A stretch of 64,000 nt of DNA. It comes from Rhabditophanes sp. KR3021. Lineage: Eukaryota > Nematoda > Chromadorea > Rhabditida > Alloionematidae. Below the pieces are notes generated by a model. It was given only the letters and a program-made list of their open reading frames with translations. It searched no databases and was not told where the DNA came from. Both the position numbers and the translations under genes were made by a program. Within the stretch, counting starts at the first letter, position 1. Each line of letters begins with the position of its first letter. This document shows, piece by piece, positions 27,499 to 38,861 of the stretch. The stretch lies in the NCBI GenBank assembly GCA_963281155.1, contig CAUJLY010000004.1, positions 4,278,001 through 4,342,000 on the forward strand, written 5' to 3'.

Positions 27499-29196
27499 GA
27501 AAACCAACGAATGCATCACGCCCACCAGAAGGTTTAAAAGTCGTTCGTCAAATTAAGGACAACAAAATGGAAAAGGAAAACTTCCCTAATAGTAGTAAGG
27601 AAAAGAAATTTTCCGGCATCTTCGGCTTCCACTTAGCTAGTCCATCTGATACAACTATTATGATTACAACGAACGAAAGAGATGCACTGGCTGTTTATGA
27701 CGCCACTGATGGAATGCTGGCAATTTCTTTGCCGCAAGGAGAGAAAATGGATTATTCTATTTTACCATACCTTGAACGCTTCGAGACCATCTACATCTGG
27801 TTCCCTTCAGTAAGATTACAGTATCTAAATATGATAAACTCTTCTAGGTACACCATAAATTCGCTAAAGACTACGCAGTTGTGCTAAACACATCCAGATG
27901 TTTTGTAGTTTTGGCCCAAGAAAGACCAATTGAATTGATGCGTGACAATCGTTCCAAGGCAATTTTGCATGCTATCCATGATGATTCACTTCATGTGCGC
28001 CACAGAGCTTTCAAATCATTGGTCGATATAAGAGACGACGTCAAGTCAGAACTTCTAAATAATACTAAGAAAGCAATTGGTTTCGCCCAGTGGAAACGTT
28101 TTGAAGCATTGAACCCATACTTGGGCGGATTAAGACCAGGAGAGTTAACAGTCTTTACCGGAGGATCTGGATATGGCAAAACAACATTCTTATGCGAATA
28201 TTCCATGGATTTATTCACCCAAGGAGTCCGAACCTTATTCTGCAGCTTTGAAATGCCCGAAGAGAAGATCCTTAAATGGATGCTTGTGCAGTATGCAGGG
28301 TAAGTCAATTCATAAAATGCATTCAAAACTTATTTAATTTCATAACTTAATCACAAATTTACAGCCCTGCGCATATTAAAAGTTTGTCACGCTGCAAAAC
28401 TTATAATAATGGCATAAAGTAAGGTTTATAGTCTAAATATTGTTGTGTGTTGTGATTATGTGCGATGAGAATATATTTGATGTAATTAAATATGTGCCTA
28501 TAACTTATTTTGACAAAACCTAATTATGTAATTTTAGAATTCCAATCTACCGTGTTGAAAATCACCCCTCAGTTGACCAATGGATAGATCGTTTTGAAAA
28601 GTTAAAATCAGACATTATGTTTTTATCAAACGATCAAATCCGAAACAAAACAATTTCGGAAATTTTTCGCACAATTGGTAAGGGACAAAATATATTTCAT
28701 GTTAATTAGTCGATTTTCCTCATATTTACTTCATATAATTTAATTATTTTTAGAAGAACATATTTTACGATGTGGCTTTCAACATATCGTAATTGACAAT
28801 TTGCAATTCATGATGGGAATGGCAACACTTTCAAACGATAAATCAAATTCTTACGATCAGTATCAAACTCAAGATCGTTTTGTGGGACTTTTGCGTTCAT
28901 TAGCTACAAACTATAATGTTCATGTTACCTTAGTTGTTCATCCTAGAAAGCATTCGAGTGATGCTACTCTTGAATTGGCCGATGTTGGAGGAACTGGGAG
29001 AGTAACCCAAGAAGCTGACAACGTTTATGCGATCACAAGAAAAAGAACTGGAGATGGGAAGGTCAAAAAGTACCTGACGATTCTTAAAAGTCGGTATGGT
29101 GGTTCAAAAAGATGCAGCAGTGATCATCAATTAGAATTGGTTTTCCAACAACCAACTTATACTCACATAATATATGATTCTAGTTTACCTGAGTAG
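27499..29196 (+). CDS. TWNK: Twinkle mitochondrial replicative DNA helicase (5' exon unresolved)
   Basis: Hexameric T7 gp4-like helicase of mitochondrial DNA replication. Exons: 27499-27809, 27848-28299, 28365-28418, 28538-28677 and 28754-29196. Segments match Twinkle in order: FGFHLASPSD, ERDALAVYDA, SLPQGEKMDY, LNPYLGGLRPGELTVFTGG, Walker A GGSGYGKTT, FCSFEMPEEK, then Walker B region IVIDNLQFMMGMATLS, VTLVVHPRK, TQEADNVYAI and KSRYGG. The first exon listed starts in phase 1, so an upstream exon is missing. An ATG at 27339 opens a basic, presequence-like stretch (MLVVKIGRQNTIKRCFNRDF), but its candidate donor is out of phase, so the true start is unknown. Roughly 490 residues are seen here. 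Confidence 0.9.
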
Positions 29197-29474
29197 TGCT
29201 TATGTCTTTCAAAACATATTTTTTTCGTAATCTTAATGTCATCATTTTTAATATTTAGCTTTATTCACTGATTTGTATCTCAATATTTTTACTCTGCTTA
29301 TAAAAACCTTATGCTAGATGATCATCAATTTACTAATACATATCCTTCCAATTTGTTGACCAAACAGTCTCATTTTCAACGGTTGTAACCGTTTACGCAT
29401 AAATTGGCCAGACATACTTCCTAACTTCTTTATAAAGGGCTGTTTTTTAGAACAGAAGTAAAATATTTCTAAAA

Positions 29475-32100
29475 ATGAACCCTAAGGTAGACATGGATGC
29501 CGAACGCAAGGTTTTAGTCGCGGAAAGTCCTCCACATGAGGATATGGATATAGATAGAAACCAAACTCCAGACATTAAAGTGTAAGTCAAAAGTTTGTCA
29601 TCATTTATTATTGTGCTTTTTTATAGAAAAGCTGTAGACAAATTATGGTGGATTAGATATGTCGAGATGTACACAACTCATAAATATTACTTGATTAGTC
29701 CTGTACAATATTGGAACCACAAGCATGGATGTGAGGGTTTTGATTACATATTCATTCCTGTACGTATTGCAAACGAACTAGAAAAGCAATTTACAACTGA
29801 CAGTACAATTAGAACAAGTCCCTTTATGAATGATGCATTGCCAGATGATAACGCATGTACTGCATTAATGTGTTTCCAACCACCCATCAAAAGGAAAATG
29901 CGCCCCGACGATTCTTATCTGAAAGAAGCTTTCCATCACCCATGCGGACTGAAGAATTCTGGCAACTCTTGCTACATCAATTGTAGCCTGCAATTATTCT
30001 ATTCTATACCAGGAATAGGAGATTTGCTAGATTCTCTCGCCAATACAAAGGGCCAGGATATGGAAGAAAGAAAAAATAACAAATTAACAAGTGCCTTGCA
30101 TTCGTATTATATTTATTTTCAACAAGGAATTAATTTGAAAGAATCCATTGATACTAGAGATTTCAAAAAAGTAGTTGATGAAGTTAGCAATTTATATCAA
30201 CTTGGTGGTCAACAGGATATTGACGAATTTCTCGGTTTTCTTCTGGATCAACTTGAAGAAGAAAGCAAGGAAATTGAAGGAGGACAAGATTTGGTGCAAA
30301 AAAAGTTTGGAAATATGCAGGTAATATTTTACTCAAATTAGGCTAGTTAAACGAGGGAATCAAAAACATATTAAAATTAATCGTCACTAGTTATATTGAG
30401 TTTAAGCATCTTTTCGGTCAAGATGTCAGCGACTACACATGTATTGATGGCATTAAGCAAGTAGACACCTGGCATGGAGCAGTTTCCGTAATCGGATGCT
30501 TGCATCTTTCCACTAAGATAAACTCAAGATTCTGAGTTAACTCTTTATTAGGTGCCGGAAGCTTGAGACGGAGAGTTTCAGCCGGGTAAGTTCTAATTCC
30601 GCCCATTCTGTCCAATAAATCACCGTTCTTAAGAACACGATTGCATTGTTAAAAGTGTTCATTAATCCTGCCATCCTTTCTTGAAACTTTGATAGTTAGA
30701 GAGAATGTCATCGGCTTCTCTTGGATCAAGGAGGAAATAGGCATAGACTTGATGCTCACTAGAAGCAGCTTTCCAACCTGGCCAAACTTTGTCCAATCAT
30801 TTAGAGGCATTAAACTCGGGGTTGTGATTTAGTTCCTTGCACCGACGTAAATTGGTGTGCCGAGCTAATGCATTGATAACCATCCTGCAGTGTGTACAAT
30901 GGACTTCATCTGCGCATTTTGCTGCTTCAGTATGAGATTGCATGATGATTCAGTTTTAAATTTGGAAGACATCTCTCAATTTTTGACCTATTCTTAAATT
31001 ATTGGCAAAGACTGAAGACACGTTTCTTTTTTATTTCACCAGTAGTTTCTACAATAAAAAGATCCACCAATTGAGCAACCCTAAAATTCTTAGTCGCTTC
31101 TCTGGCCTTTTTCTTTGAGCTTTCAATACTTTCCAAGTAGCATTGATGAAGTGATCAAGGCCAGCAAGATACCATTTACAGTGAGCACAATAGATATCTC
31201 TCTCACGTCTTTTCTTCCTACAGATAAGGTCCTTCATCGATCATTGATGCTTCCTTCCCATAGCATTCGTAGGATAACTGTCTCATTCCAATGGTCAAAG
31301 CCATTTCCTCCTTGTTTCTTCTGAAAGGCTTTTTTACACAATTATTGACATCGCTTTCCCCATAGTTTCCTCCTGTTTGAGTGAGCGGACAATTAAAAAT
31401 ATAGAAACAACAATTGGTGAGGGTTACAACTTAATAAGAATATAAATACATTAAAAACAACAATAACTTTGGAACTAACTATTTTTAAAAAGAAACCTTA
31501 GTTATATAATTTCCTTAAATGTACAATATTAATTCGAATATGCAGGTTAATCATATCAAATGCCCTGAATGCCACTTCCGATCATCAATAAAGGAGCCTT
31601 TTAAAATTCTGAAGTTGTCATTAAATGAAACTGCTACATCGGATAAAATTGAAAATTTGTTGGATTATTATTGCGAAGCCCATTTTTTAAACGAGGGAAA
31701 TGAATGGGAGTGCAGCAATTGTAACAGATTAGTGTTAGCAGAGATCTGTACAGAATTTACTGAATTGAGCGATGTCTTGTTTATCACAGTCAAAAGGTAC
31801 ATCCAAACTGGCGTTGATAGAAGAAAGTCTTTTACAAAGATTGAATATCCGCTGGACAATTTGTGTATTAATGTTAGAGATAGTGCGGGAAATGTGATTG
31901 GAGATACATCGTCGTATCAACTTGTTGGTCTTGCCAAACATAAGAGTTCACTAATCACTTCAGGCCATTATACAACTCTCGTAAAATATGATAAACGTTT
32001 TTGGTATTGCAATGATGAAGATATACATTATGACAAGATGGATAACCATATATCTAAAAATGTATATGCCTTAATGTATGTTCGTGAAACTAAGAAATAA
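29475..32100 (+). CDS. Ubiquitin-specific protease (USP family, peptidase C19)
   Basis: Deubiquitinating cysteine protease. Exons 29475-29581, 29627-30320 and 31546-32100 give 451 residues in frame. The Cys box CGLKNSGNSCYINCSLQLFY holds the likely catalytic Cys; QQDIDEFLGFLLDQLEEE is the second conserved block. Exon 3 begins with a zinc site (IKCPECHFRS and WECSNCNRL) and ends with the His box TSGHYTTLVKYDKRFWYCND. The N-terminus holds an extra domain (WWIRYVEMYTTHKYYLISPV) that I do not recognise for certain. The subfamily cannot be set by eye. The 1225-bp intron 2 is flanked by an 11-bp direct repeat and holds an antisense relic. Confidence 0.85.
30400..31240 (-). mobile_element. Intronic antisense element relic, USP intron 2
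   Basis: Minus-strand broken coding sequence opposite to the USP gene. From high to low coordinates it shows two zinc-knuckle candidates, IYCAHCKWYLAGLDHFIN near 31170-31200 and VHCTHCRMVINALARHTNLR near 30890-30940, then SSEHQVYAYFLLDPREADDI, and GGIRTYPAETLRLKLPAPNK, with stops and frame changes between. The zinc-knuckle pattern (CxxC, H, C) resembles the other intronic relics; the ILINALR motif itself is not found, so this may be a distant member. Confidence 0.5.
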
Positions 32101-32156
32101 TATTTATGCACCTATCATTTATTTTATACTTCTCCCAAATAAACTTTTGATTTGAC

Positions 32157-32603
32157 TTAAAATTGAAAATACTTTAATAATAATAATGATAAGACACAAT
32201 AATTTAAACTAGTTAACAAATTGCTTGAGTTCACACAGTAGTTCGATGGACAGCAGCATAGTTTTCCATCAAATTTAAGAATTTCGGAGTCAATTGTTCT
32301 ACAACCTGGAGACTATAAATCTAGTATTTTAAAATTTAATAATTGACTTACCGAGCACATACTCGAGTTGCTGAATAACTTATTAAAAACGGAAGTGTCT
32401 GATGCACATCCGCTAGCATGAATTTTAAAGACAATTGCTTTTACGGTTGTATTGAAGCAATATTCGTCCTTTTCAGGACAGACGGTTTCAACAGATTTAA
32501 TTCTTGTTTGGAAGATCGGTATACCTGAATAATATCTCGTGCAGTTCAGGCTTAAGACTAGCTCGAAATTAACTATTAATATAAATATGCAAAATTTGAA
32601 CAT
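32157..32603 (-). CDS. Secreted cysteine-rich protein, ET-module-like
   Basis: Two exons (32603-32352, 32312-32157) joined in phase 0 give 135 residues. A signal peptide (FKFCIFILIVNFELVLS) is followed by LNCTRYYSG, ETVCPEKDEYCFNTTVKA, and ends in a double-cysteine motif CCCPSNYCVNSS. The order C-x-G, VCP, YC, GC, CC..xC..N is that of the nematode ET-module family, whose function is unknown. The last residues (LNYCVLSLLLLKYF) are hydrophobic, so a lipid or membrane anchor is possible. A sister gene lies 0.5 kb upstream on the same strand. Confidence 0.72.
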
Positions 32604-33036
32604 TTTTCAAGTTATATTTGAAAGAAATATATTTTTTGATTTTTACAAACCCTTTTATACGCATCTCTATGGTTACATATTTAAACTATCTTTTATGTGA
32701 ATAATTAAAGCATCACTTATTTTAATAAATATGGTTCCTAAGGTTGTAAAGAACCGAAAAATACATCGTTTGAATTCTTTTCAAAATATCTATCACCAAA
32801 TTCTATTCAAAATGCGTATTATCAAAGCTTATTCAAAATATCTAGCATCAACTCCATTCAAAAATATATCATCAAAGTATATACATAATATGAATCATCC
32901 ATGCAATTCTTTTCAAAATATGTATTAGGATGTTTCCTAAGATTTATTTATAAAATTAGGCTTTTTTAATAATCGAAAGATAATAAAATGATGGAGATAG
33001 TGATTACAACAAATGATTAAACAGCATCTCCAGATG
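32604..33036. other. Spacer between the two secreted-protein genes, with degenerate tandem repeats
   Basis: About 32745-32935 is made of irregular copies of a 28-33 bp unit such as ATTCAAAATATCTATCATCA (for example CTATTCAAAATGCGTATTATC, TTATTCAAAATATCTAGCATC, CCATTCAAAAATATATCATC). The open frame across it is a by-product of the repeat. No gene seen. Confidence 0.6.
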
Positions 33037-33403
33037 TTAGTTGTTGCATAAATCTGCTGTACTGCAGCAACGGAAGATGAAATAATCACCACTAAATGCA
33101 TCAATTTTAGTTACATCCGCTATAAATTACAAATTAAATATTGAATTAACATAGATCAGCACAAGAATAAGGTACTTTGTACATATCAATATTAGATTCG
33201 CATCCAAATATTTTGCCTTTGTTGTTTTTAAGTGTTTCTTTTAAAGAGAAACAAGCTTTGTCGCCACCAGAGCAAGGTTCTGAAACATCCTTAGTATGAT
33301 TTTCAACCTCGGCTACACCAATAACTAAATTATGATATTTCAATGATTGACAAAAGCAAACAAGTGAAAGAATAGCTAAAAGTGTTAAAATGTACTTTTG
33401 CAT
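33037..33403 (-). CDS. Secreted cysteine-rich protein, ET-module-like (second copy)
   Basis: Exon 1 (33403-33151) starts with a signal peptide (QKYILTLLAILSLVCFCQS), then EPCSGGDKACFSLKETLKNN and GCESNIDMYKVPYSCADL. Exon 2 (33119-33037) reads DYFIFRCCSTADLCNN and stop, the classic CCxxDxCN ending. Two donors keep the frame (at 33150 GTTAAT, giving 111 residues, or an upstream GTGCTG); neither is a strong consensus. Without splicing the frame stops at CADLC and loses the diagnostic ending. Same family and strand as the gene at 32157-32603. Confidence 0.68.
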
Positions 33404-33705
33404 TTTTAGTTGAATTGCTCAAGTTAGCAAGACAAATAACACTAAATTGAAAATACATGTTTTAACAGTCGTATAGAGATAGTCCTAATAATAATTAGAT
33501 AATCTAGAATTTGGCTACATGCAAATTAGCGTGTTCTGCGTTTGTATAACTTGGTAAAGAAGCCATAAATGCTTAATTAGTATGATTATAATTTTGTAGT
33601 ATCCTTATTCAGATTCATTAAAAAACAAATGACTAGTTAATAGTCTTTGATTTCAATTTAAAATAGTTTATTGAGGAATTAAAATAAATACATAACGATA
33701 AAATA

Positions 33706-34516
33706 TCATTTCTTTTTACCAAAAGTACTAGGACCGGCCATGAAGTCGAAGTCTTCATCACTGCTTTCATCATCTGATCCTTCTTTATTATCTTCCTTGA
33801 TGTCATGTTCGGCAATATGAAGATTTTCGTCGCAGAGATCATTATGATCATCTCCACTCTTAACTTCTGCTAATTCATCCAAAAGCTCACATTCATCAAG
33901 TGCAGAAGACAATTCTTTTTCGATTAAAGCTTTGACATTGAAATACTGCTCATCAGTGATTTTGTGCTCGACAACTCCTTTTAATGAATTTTTGCATTTG
34001 ATATATTTGTCAAGTTTTTGTTTTGCAGCCAATAATTCACGCTTGCTTTGCCCTAAAAAGTACAAATATGAATAAAATATTTTGTAATTTGTATTTACAG
34101 AATAATATTAATTAATAAATGGCTGACTGATGTTTTTAAAGGGGCTAAGTATCAACATTAGTCCTATTTGGCTTGTTTAATTAATTAATTTCCTTACCTT
34201 CAATCCATTTTTTTAGTCGCTTTTCTTCTTCAATATCAGCTAAGCGACGTCCATTTAAGTCACGCGAATCCCTTTGATTTGATGATTTACCAATACGGAA
34301 AGCTTTTAATAATGATTGAAAACCCCCTTTGCCTCCCCTAACACGGTAATGGACAGTTAGTGGCGTCAGATTATTCTTTAGTATACCATTAACTCCATTT
34401 TCTATTGTAACTCCGTTCACTTGCAAGTAGAAACAATCTTGAGGTAGAGATTTTAAAAAAGAAATTTTATCCTTTTCAAATGAGTACAATAAGGACGGCA
34501 AATTATTAGAAAACAT
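33706..34516 (-). CDS. SDE2: SDE2, ubiquitin-like-fold splicing and genome-maintenance factor
   Basis: Two exons (34516-34198, 34052-33706) give 221 residues. The N-terminal ubiquitin-like part ends at the processing site RVRGG/KGGFQSLLKAF; in the family a deubiquitinase cuts after GG to release the K-starting SDE2 protein that enters the spliceosome. Downstream come DSRDLNGRRLADIEEEKRLK, matching the family core, then an acidic tail (DDESSDEDFDFMAGPSTFG). I start at the ATG at 34516 rather than an alternative start 45 bases upstream because it gives a ubiquitin-like fold of the right length. Confidence 0.85.
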
Positions 34517-34832
34517 TGTTGCTGCAATATGTATATAGTGATATAATAATGGCCAAAACAATTCTTTCTTCTTCTACAAAGAAAAGCAACTTAAACTAAT
34601 TGGAATATGATGTCTTTTAAAAATGTCACTTCCGACTTGAAAGAAAAGAACATAAGTACATTCAAATCAACATGAGTATAATAAAACATGCATATAAGTT
34701 AATGAATAGTGTGTATATAAATAAACGTATTGTTTAAAGCATCCTTGTTTTTATTAAATAAATAAAAAATAAAAAACTTAATATAATTCAAAATATATGA
34801 ATTTAAAATAAAAATGCTTTTTGATGATAAAT
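34517..34832. other. Intergenic between SDE2 and PDIA6
   Basis: 316 bp, AT-rich, with AATAAA-like signals for the minus-strand PDIA6 message at 34757-34815. No gene seen. Confidence 0.45.
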
Positions 34833-37800
34833 TTAAAGATCAGTCTTGATATCATCCAATTCAACATCACTTAGATCAATTTCTTCTTCTACTGGCATTT
34901 CACCGTCTTTACCATCCCAGGCGGCGACCTTTTGAATAACTGGGAATTTATTTCCAGCCAGAGTTTGAGTGTTTCCTCTTCCGTAAGAAAGATCTCTCAA
35001 AAATTCACTGATTCCATCTTCGGCAAATGATCCCTTCAACATAGAGAACTTTTGCTTGCGAGTATTGACAGCAACCATTGCTGGGTATCCAAAACCTCCG
35101 ATTTCAAAAGCTTCTTCCATTTGGTATTGTTTTCCAGCTTCAGTCCAAGCCCATCCCCAGATGTTTTTCTTGTATTTGTCAGCAAGCTTTTGAAGCATGG
35201 CGACATAGTCGTTTCTGCACTTTGATTGACAATCAAGAATGTGTGGGAGGACAGCAATAATACAGAGTTGTTTATCCTTGCAGACCTTATTCTCAGTTTG
35301 CTCTTGGTCCAAAACTTCAACAACTTCTGGAGCAGGTAAATTTTCAGCGACCTTCTTGCTAGCCCAGGAGACAATATCATTTGCAGTTCTTCCACCATCA
35401 TACTCTTGTGCATCAGAAGATTTCATTGAACCGGCTGGGAAGTATTTGATAGTTGGATAACCTTGAAAAAGGCAAAATTGTTAGTTTTGTAAATCAGAAA
35501 TATATTTATTAAGTTTGTGTAAATATTACTGCAAGATAATTATTTATATGTCATGATATTTTAAATCTGTTTTTAAGAGATTTATACCGTAGACTTAACC
35601 TCAAATAAGAATCTCGAAGTTGTTGTGATTGAAGGTGAACTTATGGAAGTTATTTTTGCTTAATATGCGAATAATTCAATATTTTTAGATTGAAGTGGAT
35701 GAAAGAAAAAAGACTGCATCAAAGTTGATACTGGAGTTGCTGTAGTTCAAGACGTTAAAGAGAAGAATAGGGAAGAGGAAATCAAGGTTCTGTATCCCGT
35801 TCAAACAGAGGGTTATGCTAGACCGTCAAAAATTCAATCTTAGAAGGCAAAAGTATTTATATGAGCAATTATAAAGTACTCAAAGATGCGGAGCCGTTTG
35901 GCTGGAATTTGTATGCGACTTGTTTGATAAATGTTTCGATTTATTAATTAAACATCTGTATGAAGCTCCAACAACTCGAAAACCAAAAGATAAGGACACA
36001 TTATTAACTGACATAATAGATTCAGTTGCAAGACAGGATTAACTGACAATGCATTTATTTTCTTTGGAACCGGTCGTCTTGGCGTGCAACGACACTACAA
36101 AGAATTCTTCAGCAAGCTTAGTTTTCCAAATAGAACATATAATATGTTAAGGAATATATCCTATACTTTTAAAGAAAACATGACTTTTAGAAATGAATTT
36201 TTGGTAATATTGATGGGTCTCAAATGTAAATTTTGCCGAATACCTACGCCTGAAGATGATGAAACAGAAGTAACTGCTGCTAAAAGAGAACTATTAGAAA
36301 TAGTAGAAGCTGTGGAAAGAATACCATCAGCAGATGAATCAATTCATTTGGGAATGACTTTAAAGGTAGAAAAATTGGGATTGATCCCTCTAAAACTACT
36401 AGGCAGGAAAAATCTAAAGTCATCAAAAAGAAATTAGATCAACTTAAAGGTGCCAAAGAAGATGCAAAATGTTGGGTCTATTTATTTATTGGACCTATAT
36501 TTCTTGAGAAGGATTGGAAATTGGCTAACGAGGAAGATAGAATTAAGTACATTGGGAAATCCATTAATATGTAAAAAAGAATTTATCCTCACATAATAGA
36601 TTTTACTTATTCTATTAAATGGGAATTTAGATTTTCTAAAAAAGGGAGGTTCTTAAACAAACTACGTATTGGCAAAAGAAGTTAATTGTTATCAAGAAGG
36701 AATACGAATCATCAAAGATATGCGAGAACGTAAAGCAATTCTCGCCAATGCTCTTTGTGATCAAGTCTTTAATTCAGACTCTGGTAACAAGTCTCTTGAC
36801 TTTCTTTCACAAATGAATCCTGAAAAATTTTTGAAGGAGCAAGACTCATTTTAAGAATTTTGCAGTATGCAAACATTCAGAGCATGCTATTTTTGTAAAT
36901 TTTTCGCGACTTTTAATTGTCCTTTAAACCATACCTAAAAATAAAAAATATAAGCTAGAGCAAACATAGATTCAAATACCTTGAACGCCGAATTTTTGGG
37001 CAAGTGCGCCATGAACTGTGGCATCAACTGATCCAAGCTTGAATTTTCCCTTAAGTTGAGAAGAAGCGGCAACCCAGTTTGGATGAAGTTGCTTGCAGTG
37101 ACCACACCAAGGAGCAGTGTAGGCGACCTAAAGTATGTATTAAGGTCATGATAAACAAATCTAGTGACTTACCAACCATGCAGAATCAGAATTGTAGACA
37201 AGTTCATCAAAATTAGACTCGGTCAAATCAACGACTTCAGATTTGCCATTGTTTCCACCAGATTTTCCGTTATTTCCAGATGATCCACTTGATTTTCCTC
37301 CAAGTCTTGCTTTGGCAGTAGCTGATACTTCCTTTATGCAACTTTCTACAAAACTGGCGGCAGTTCTTTGTCCATTGAAATCAAGTGGCTTTTTCTTATT
37401 AGCTCCGAAAATCTTAATTGTTGGGAATCCTGAATGTTAAATAATATAATATAAATTATTTAGTATTTTAGTTAACAAGCGATTTAATTACACTTTTTAA
37501 CTTAAATTTAAAGAGACTGTGTGTCTGCAGTTAGTTCTTTAAGAGTTTGTACTTTGAAATTTGAATAAGCTACAAGCTATTACGTGCCTATTTAACATCA
37601 AATGTGATGTATTTAACCATTCTTATTATTCTTAGTGCCAAAATAACGCTTTAGCCTGGTTTATTATTTTAAAATGGAAGAAACTAAGAAGAACGAGGAA
37701 AAGAGGAGAAAAGTTGCAACTACCGCGACTAATTATTCCTCGGATATTTTCCATGCGGACTGGATCCCAATTTTAGGATTCGGAATGACCAGACAACTCT

Positions 37801-38861
37801 TAAATGGTCGCAGCTTTGAGATATAAGGACACGATACCCCTAACTCTTATGAATTGCAGTGTAATGCAATTAAAACTAACTTCAAGTGTTTTGATTGTGG
37901 AAATTATTTGAATAACTCGAATCCGCTTGCTACACATAAAAGAATAGATCATGTGGGAAACAAATTGACTCAATAAAGGAATTCAACCTCATCAATGATG
38001 TAGCTGCCATTAAGAGATAATTAGGTGGATTGACTGCAGCTGAAGAGACAAGCCATGTGATGTAAATCTGGTAATTGATTCATTAGCTGTTGAATCTACA
38101 TTGGCTTTGCTAAGGCAATGAGCCGGATATTTTAAGTCGTAGAATGGCTTTACACCGATGCGACTACAATTTCGCTATTAAGTGGGATATGTCTTCGACA
38201 AAAAGGAAAAAATCTTTCCTAAGTTAGTCAAGGCAGGAAAGCAATTGGCTATTATCAAAAAGACTTATCCCTCTAAAAATATCGCTGAAAACATTGAATG
38301 TATTTTGATTAATGCTCTACGTGATCAAGTCATCAATTTCGACTCAGGCGAGCCTTCTCTACAATTTGTTGGTTACATGGATCGGAAGAAGAACAGACGA
38401 GTCGATAAATGATCTTGAATGACTTTTCTGTATGTGCAACTATTGAATATCCTTTAAAGTATTAGTTCCCATTTTGTTTAATTAATAAAAAACCCATTTT
38501 TAAGTTACTGTGCAAAATGGTAAATACCTTGGATGTTATATGGTCCTCCAACAGAACGATGTTGCGTCATATCAACAGCTCCAACTTTAGCTAGTCCCTT
38601 AAGGGCTTTAGCCGCTTTCAAAAAATCCTCTGTCATAGCAACACAGTGTCCACAATTTGGACTGTAGAACTTCACTGAAAGAGGAGGAAGGTTACTAGGA
38701 TATAAATTAATTAAAAAATTACCTATCCATACGGCATCAGATTTAATGACTTGTTGTTCAAAATTGGCTTCAGTCAATTCGACAACATCTCCCTTTGTTC
38801 CATATGAACCAGCAGAAACAGAGGCAACCAATAAGGTTAATGCAATTAATTTGGCAAGCAT
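34833..38861 (-). CDS. PDIA6: Protein disulfide-isomerase A6 (P5)
   Basis: Endoplasmic reticulum oxidoreductase. Five exons (38861-38723, 38674-38528, 37429-37173, 37127-36980, 35461-34833) give 439 residues, equal to the family length. Signal peptide [15 protein letters not shown]; first thioredoxin domain with active site SPNCGHC (Asn replaces the usual Trp before CGHC); [16 protein letters not shown]; Gly/Ser/Asn-rich linker; second domain with [18 protein letters not shown]; then the redox-inactive third part ([37 protein letters not shown]) and the acidic tail [15 protein letters not shown]. The C-terminus is KTDL in place of KDEL. Introns 2 and 4 (each over 1 kb) contain antisense element relics; the exons can be mistaken for three separate genes. 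Confidence 0.95.
35690..36860 (+). mobile_element. Intronic antisense element relic (ILINALR family), PDIA6 intron 4
   Basis: Plus-strand broken coding sequence inside a minus-strand gene. Blocks in order: [40 protein letters not shown], a knuckle [18 protein letters not shown], then after a frameshift [20 protein letters not shown] (like [15 protein letters not shown] in the eIF4A copy), [12 protein letters not shown], and the C-terminal [20 protein letters not shown] followed by SLDFLSQMN (36719-36810), equal to SFDFASQMN of the eIF4A copy. Several frameshifts and stops. This copy gives the longest upstream coding-like region, so the intact protein would probably exceed 350 residues. Confidence 0.65.
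37675..38412 (+). mobile_element. Intronic antisense element relic (ILINALR family), PDIA6 intron 2
   Basis: Plus-strand sequence opposite to PDIA6. An ATG at 37675 gives [20 protein letters not shown], then [10 protein letters not shown], a zinc knuckle [20 protein letters not shown], frame changes, [20 protein letters not shown], and an open frame (38182-38412) ending [20 protein letters not shown], then DSGEPSLQF. This is the best preserved C-terminal block of the family. The ATG context, also seen in the PCCB copy ([13 protein letters not shown]), suggests that the element protein starts with a short Lys/Glu-rich segment. Confidence 0.66.

Noticed and set aside
32731..32928. A short protein encoded at 32731-32928
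   Set aside because: It is a translation of degenerate tandem repeats with no start or splice support.
9640..38412. Assigning the intronic relics to a named superfamily such as hAT
   Set aside because: Only a BED-like finger pattern supports it; no DDE catalytic core or terminal inverted repeats were found by eye.
36980..38861. Independent thioredoxin-like genes next to PDIA6
   Set aside because: All fragments are consecutive exons of one 439-residue PDIA6; summed exon lengths keep one frame.
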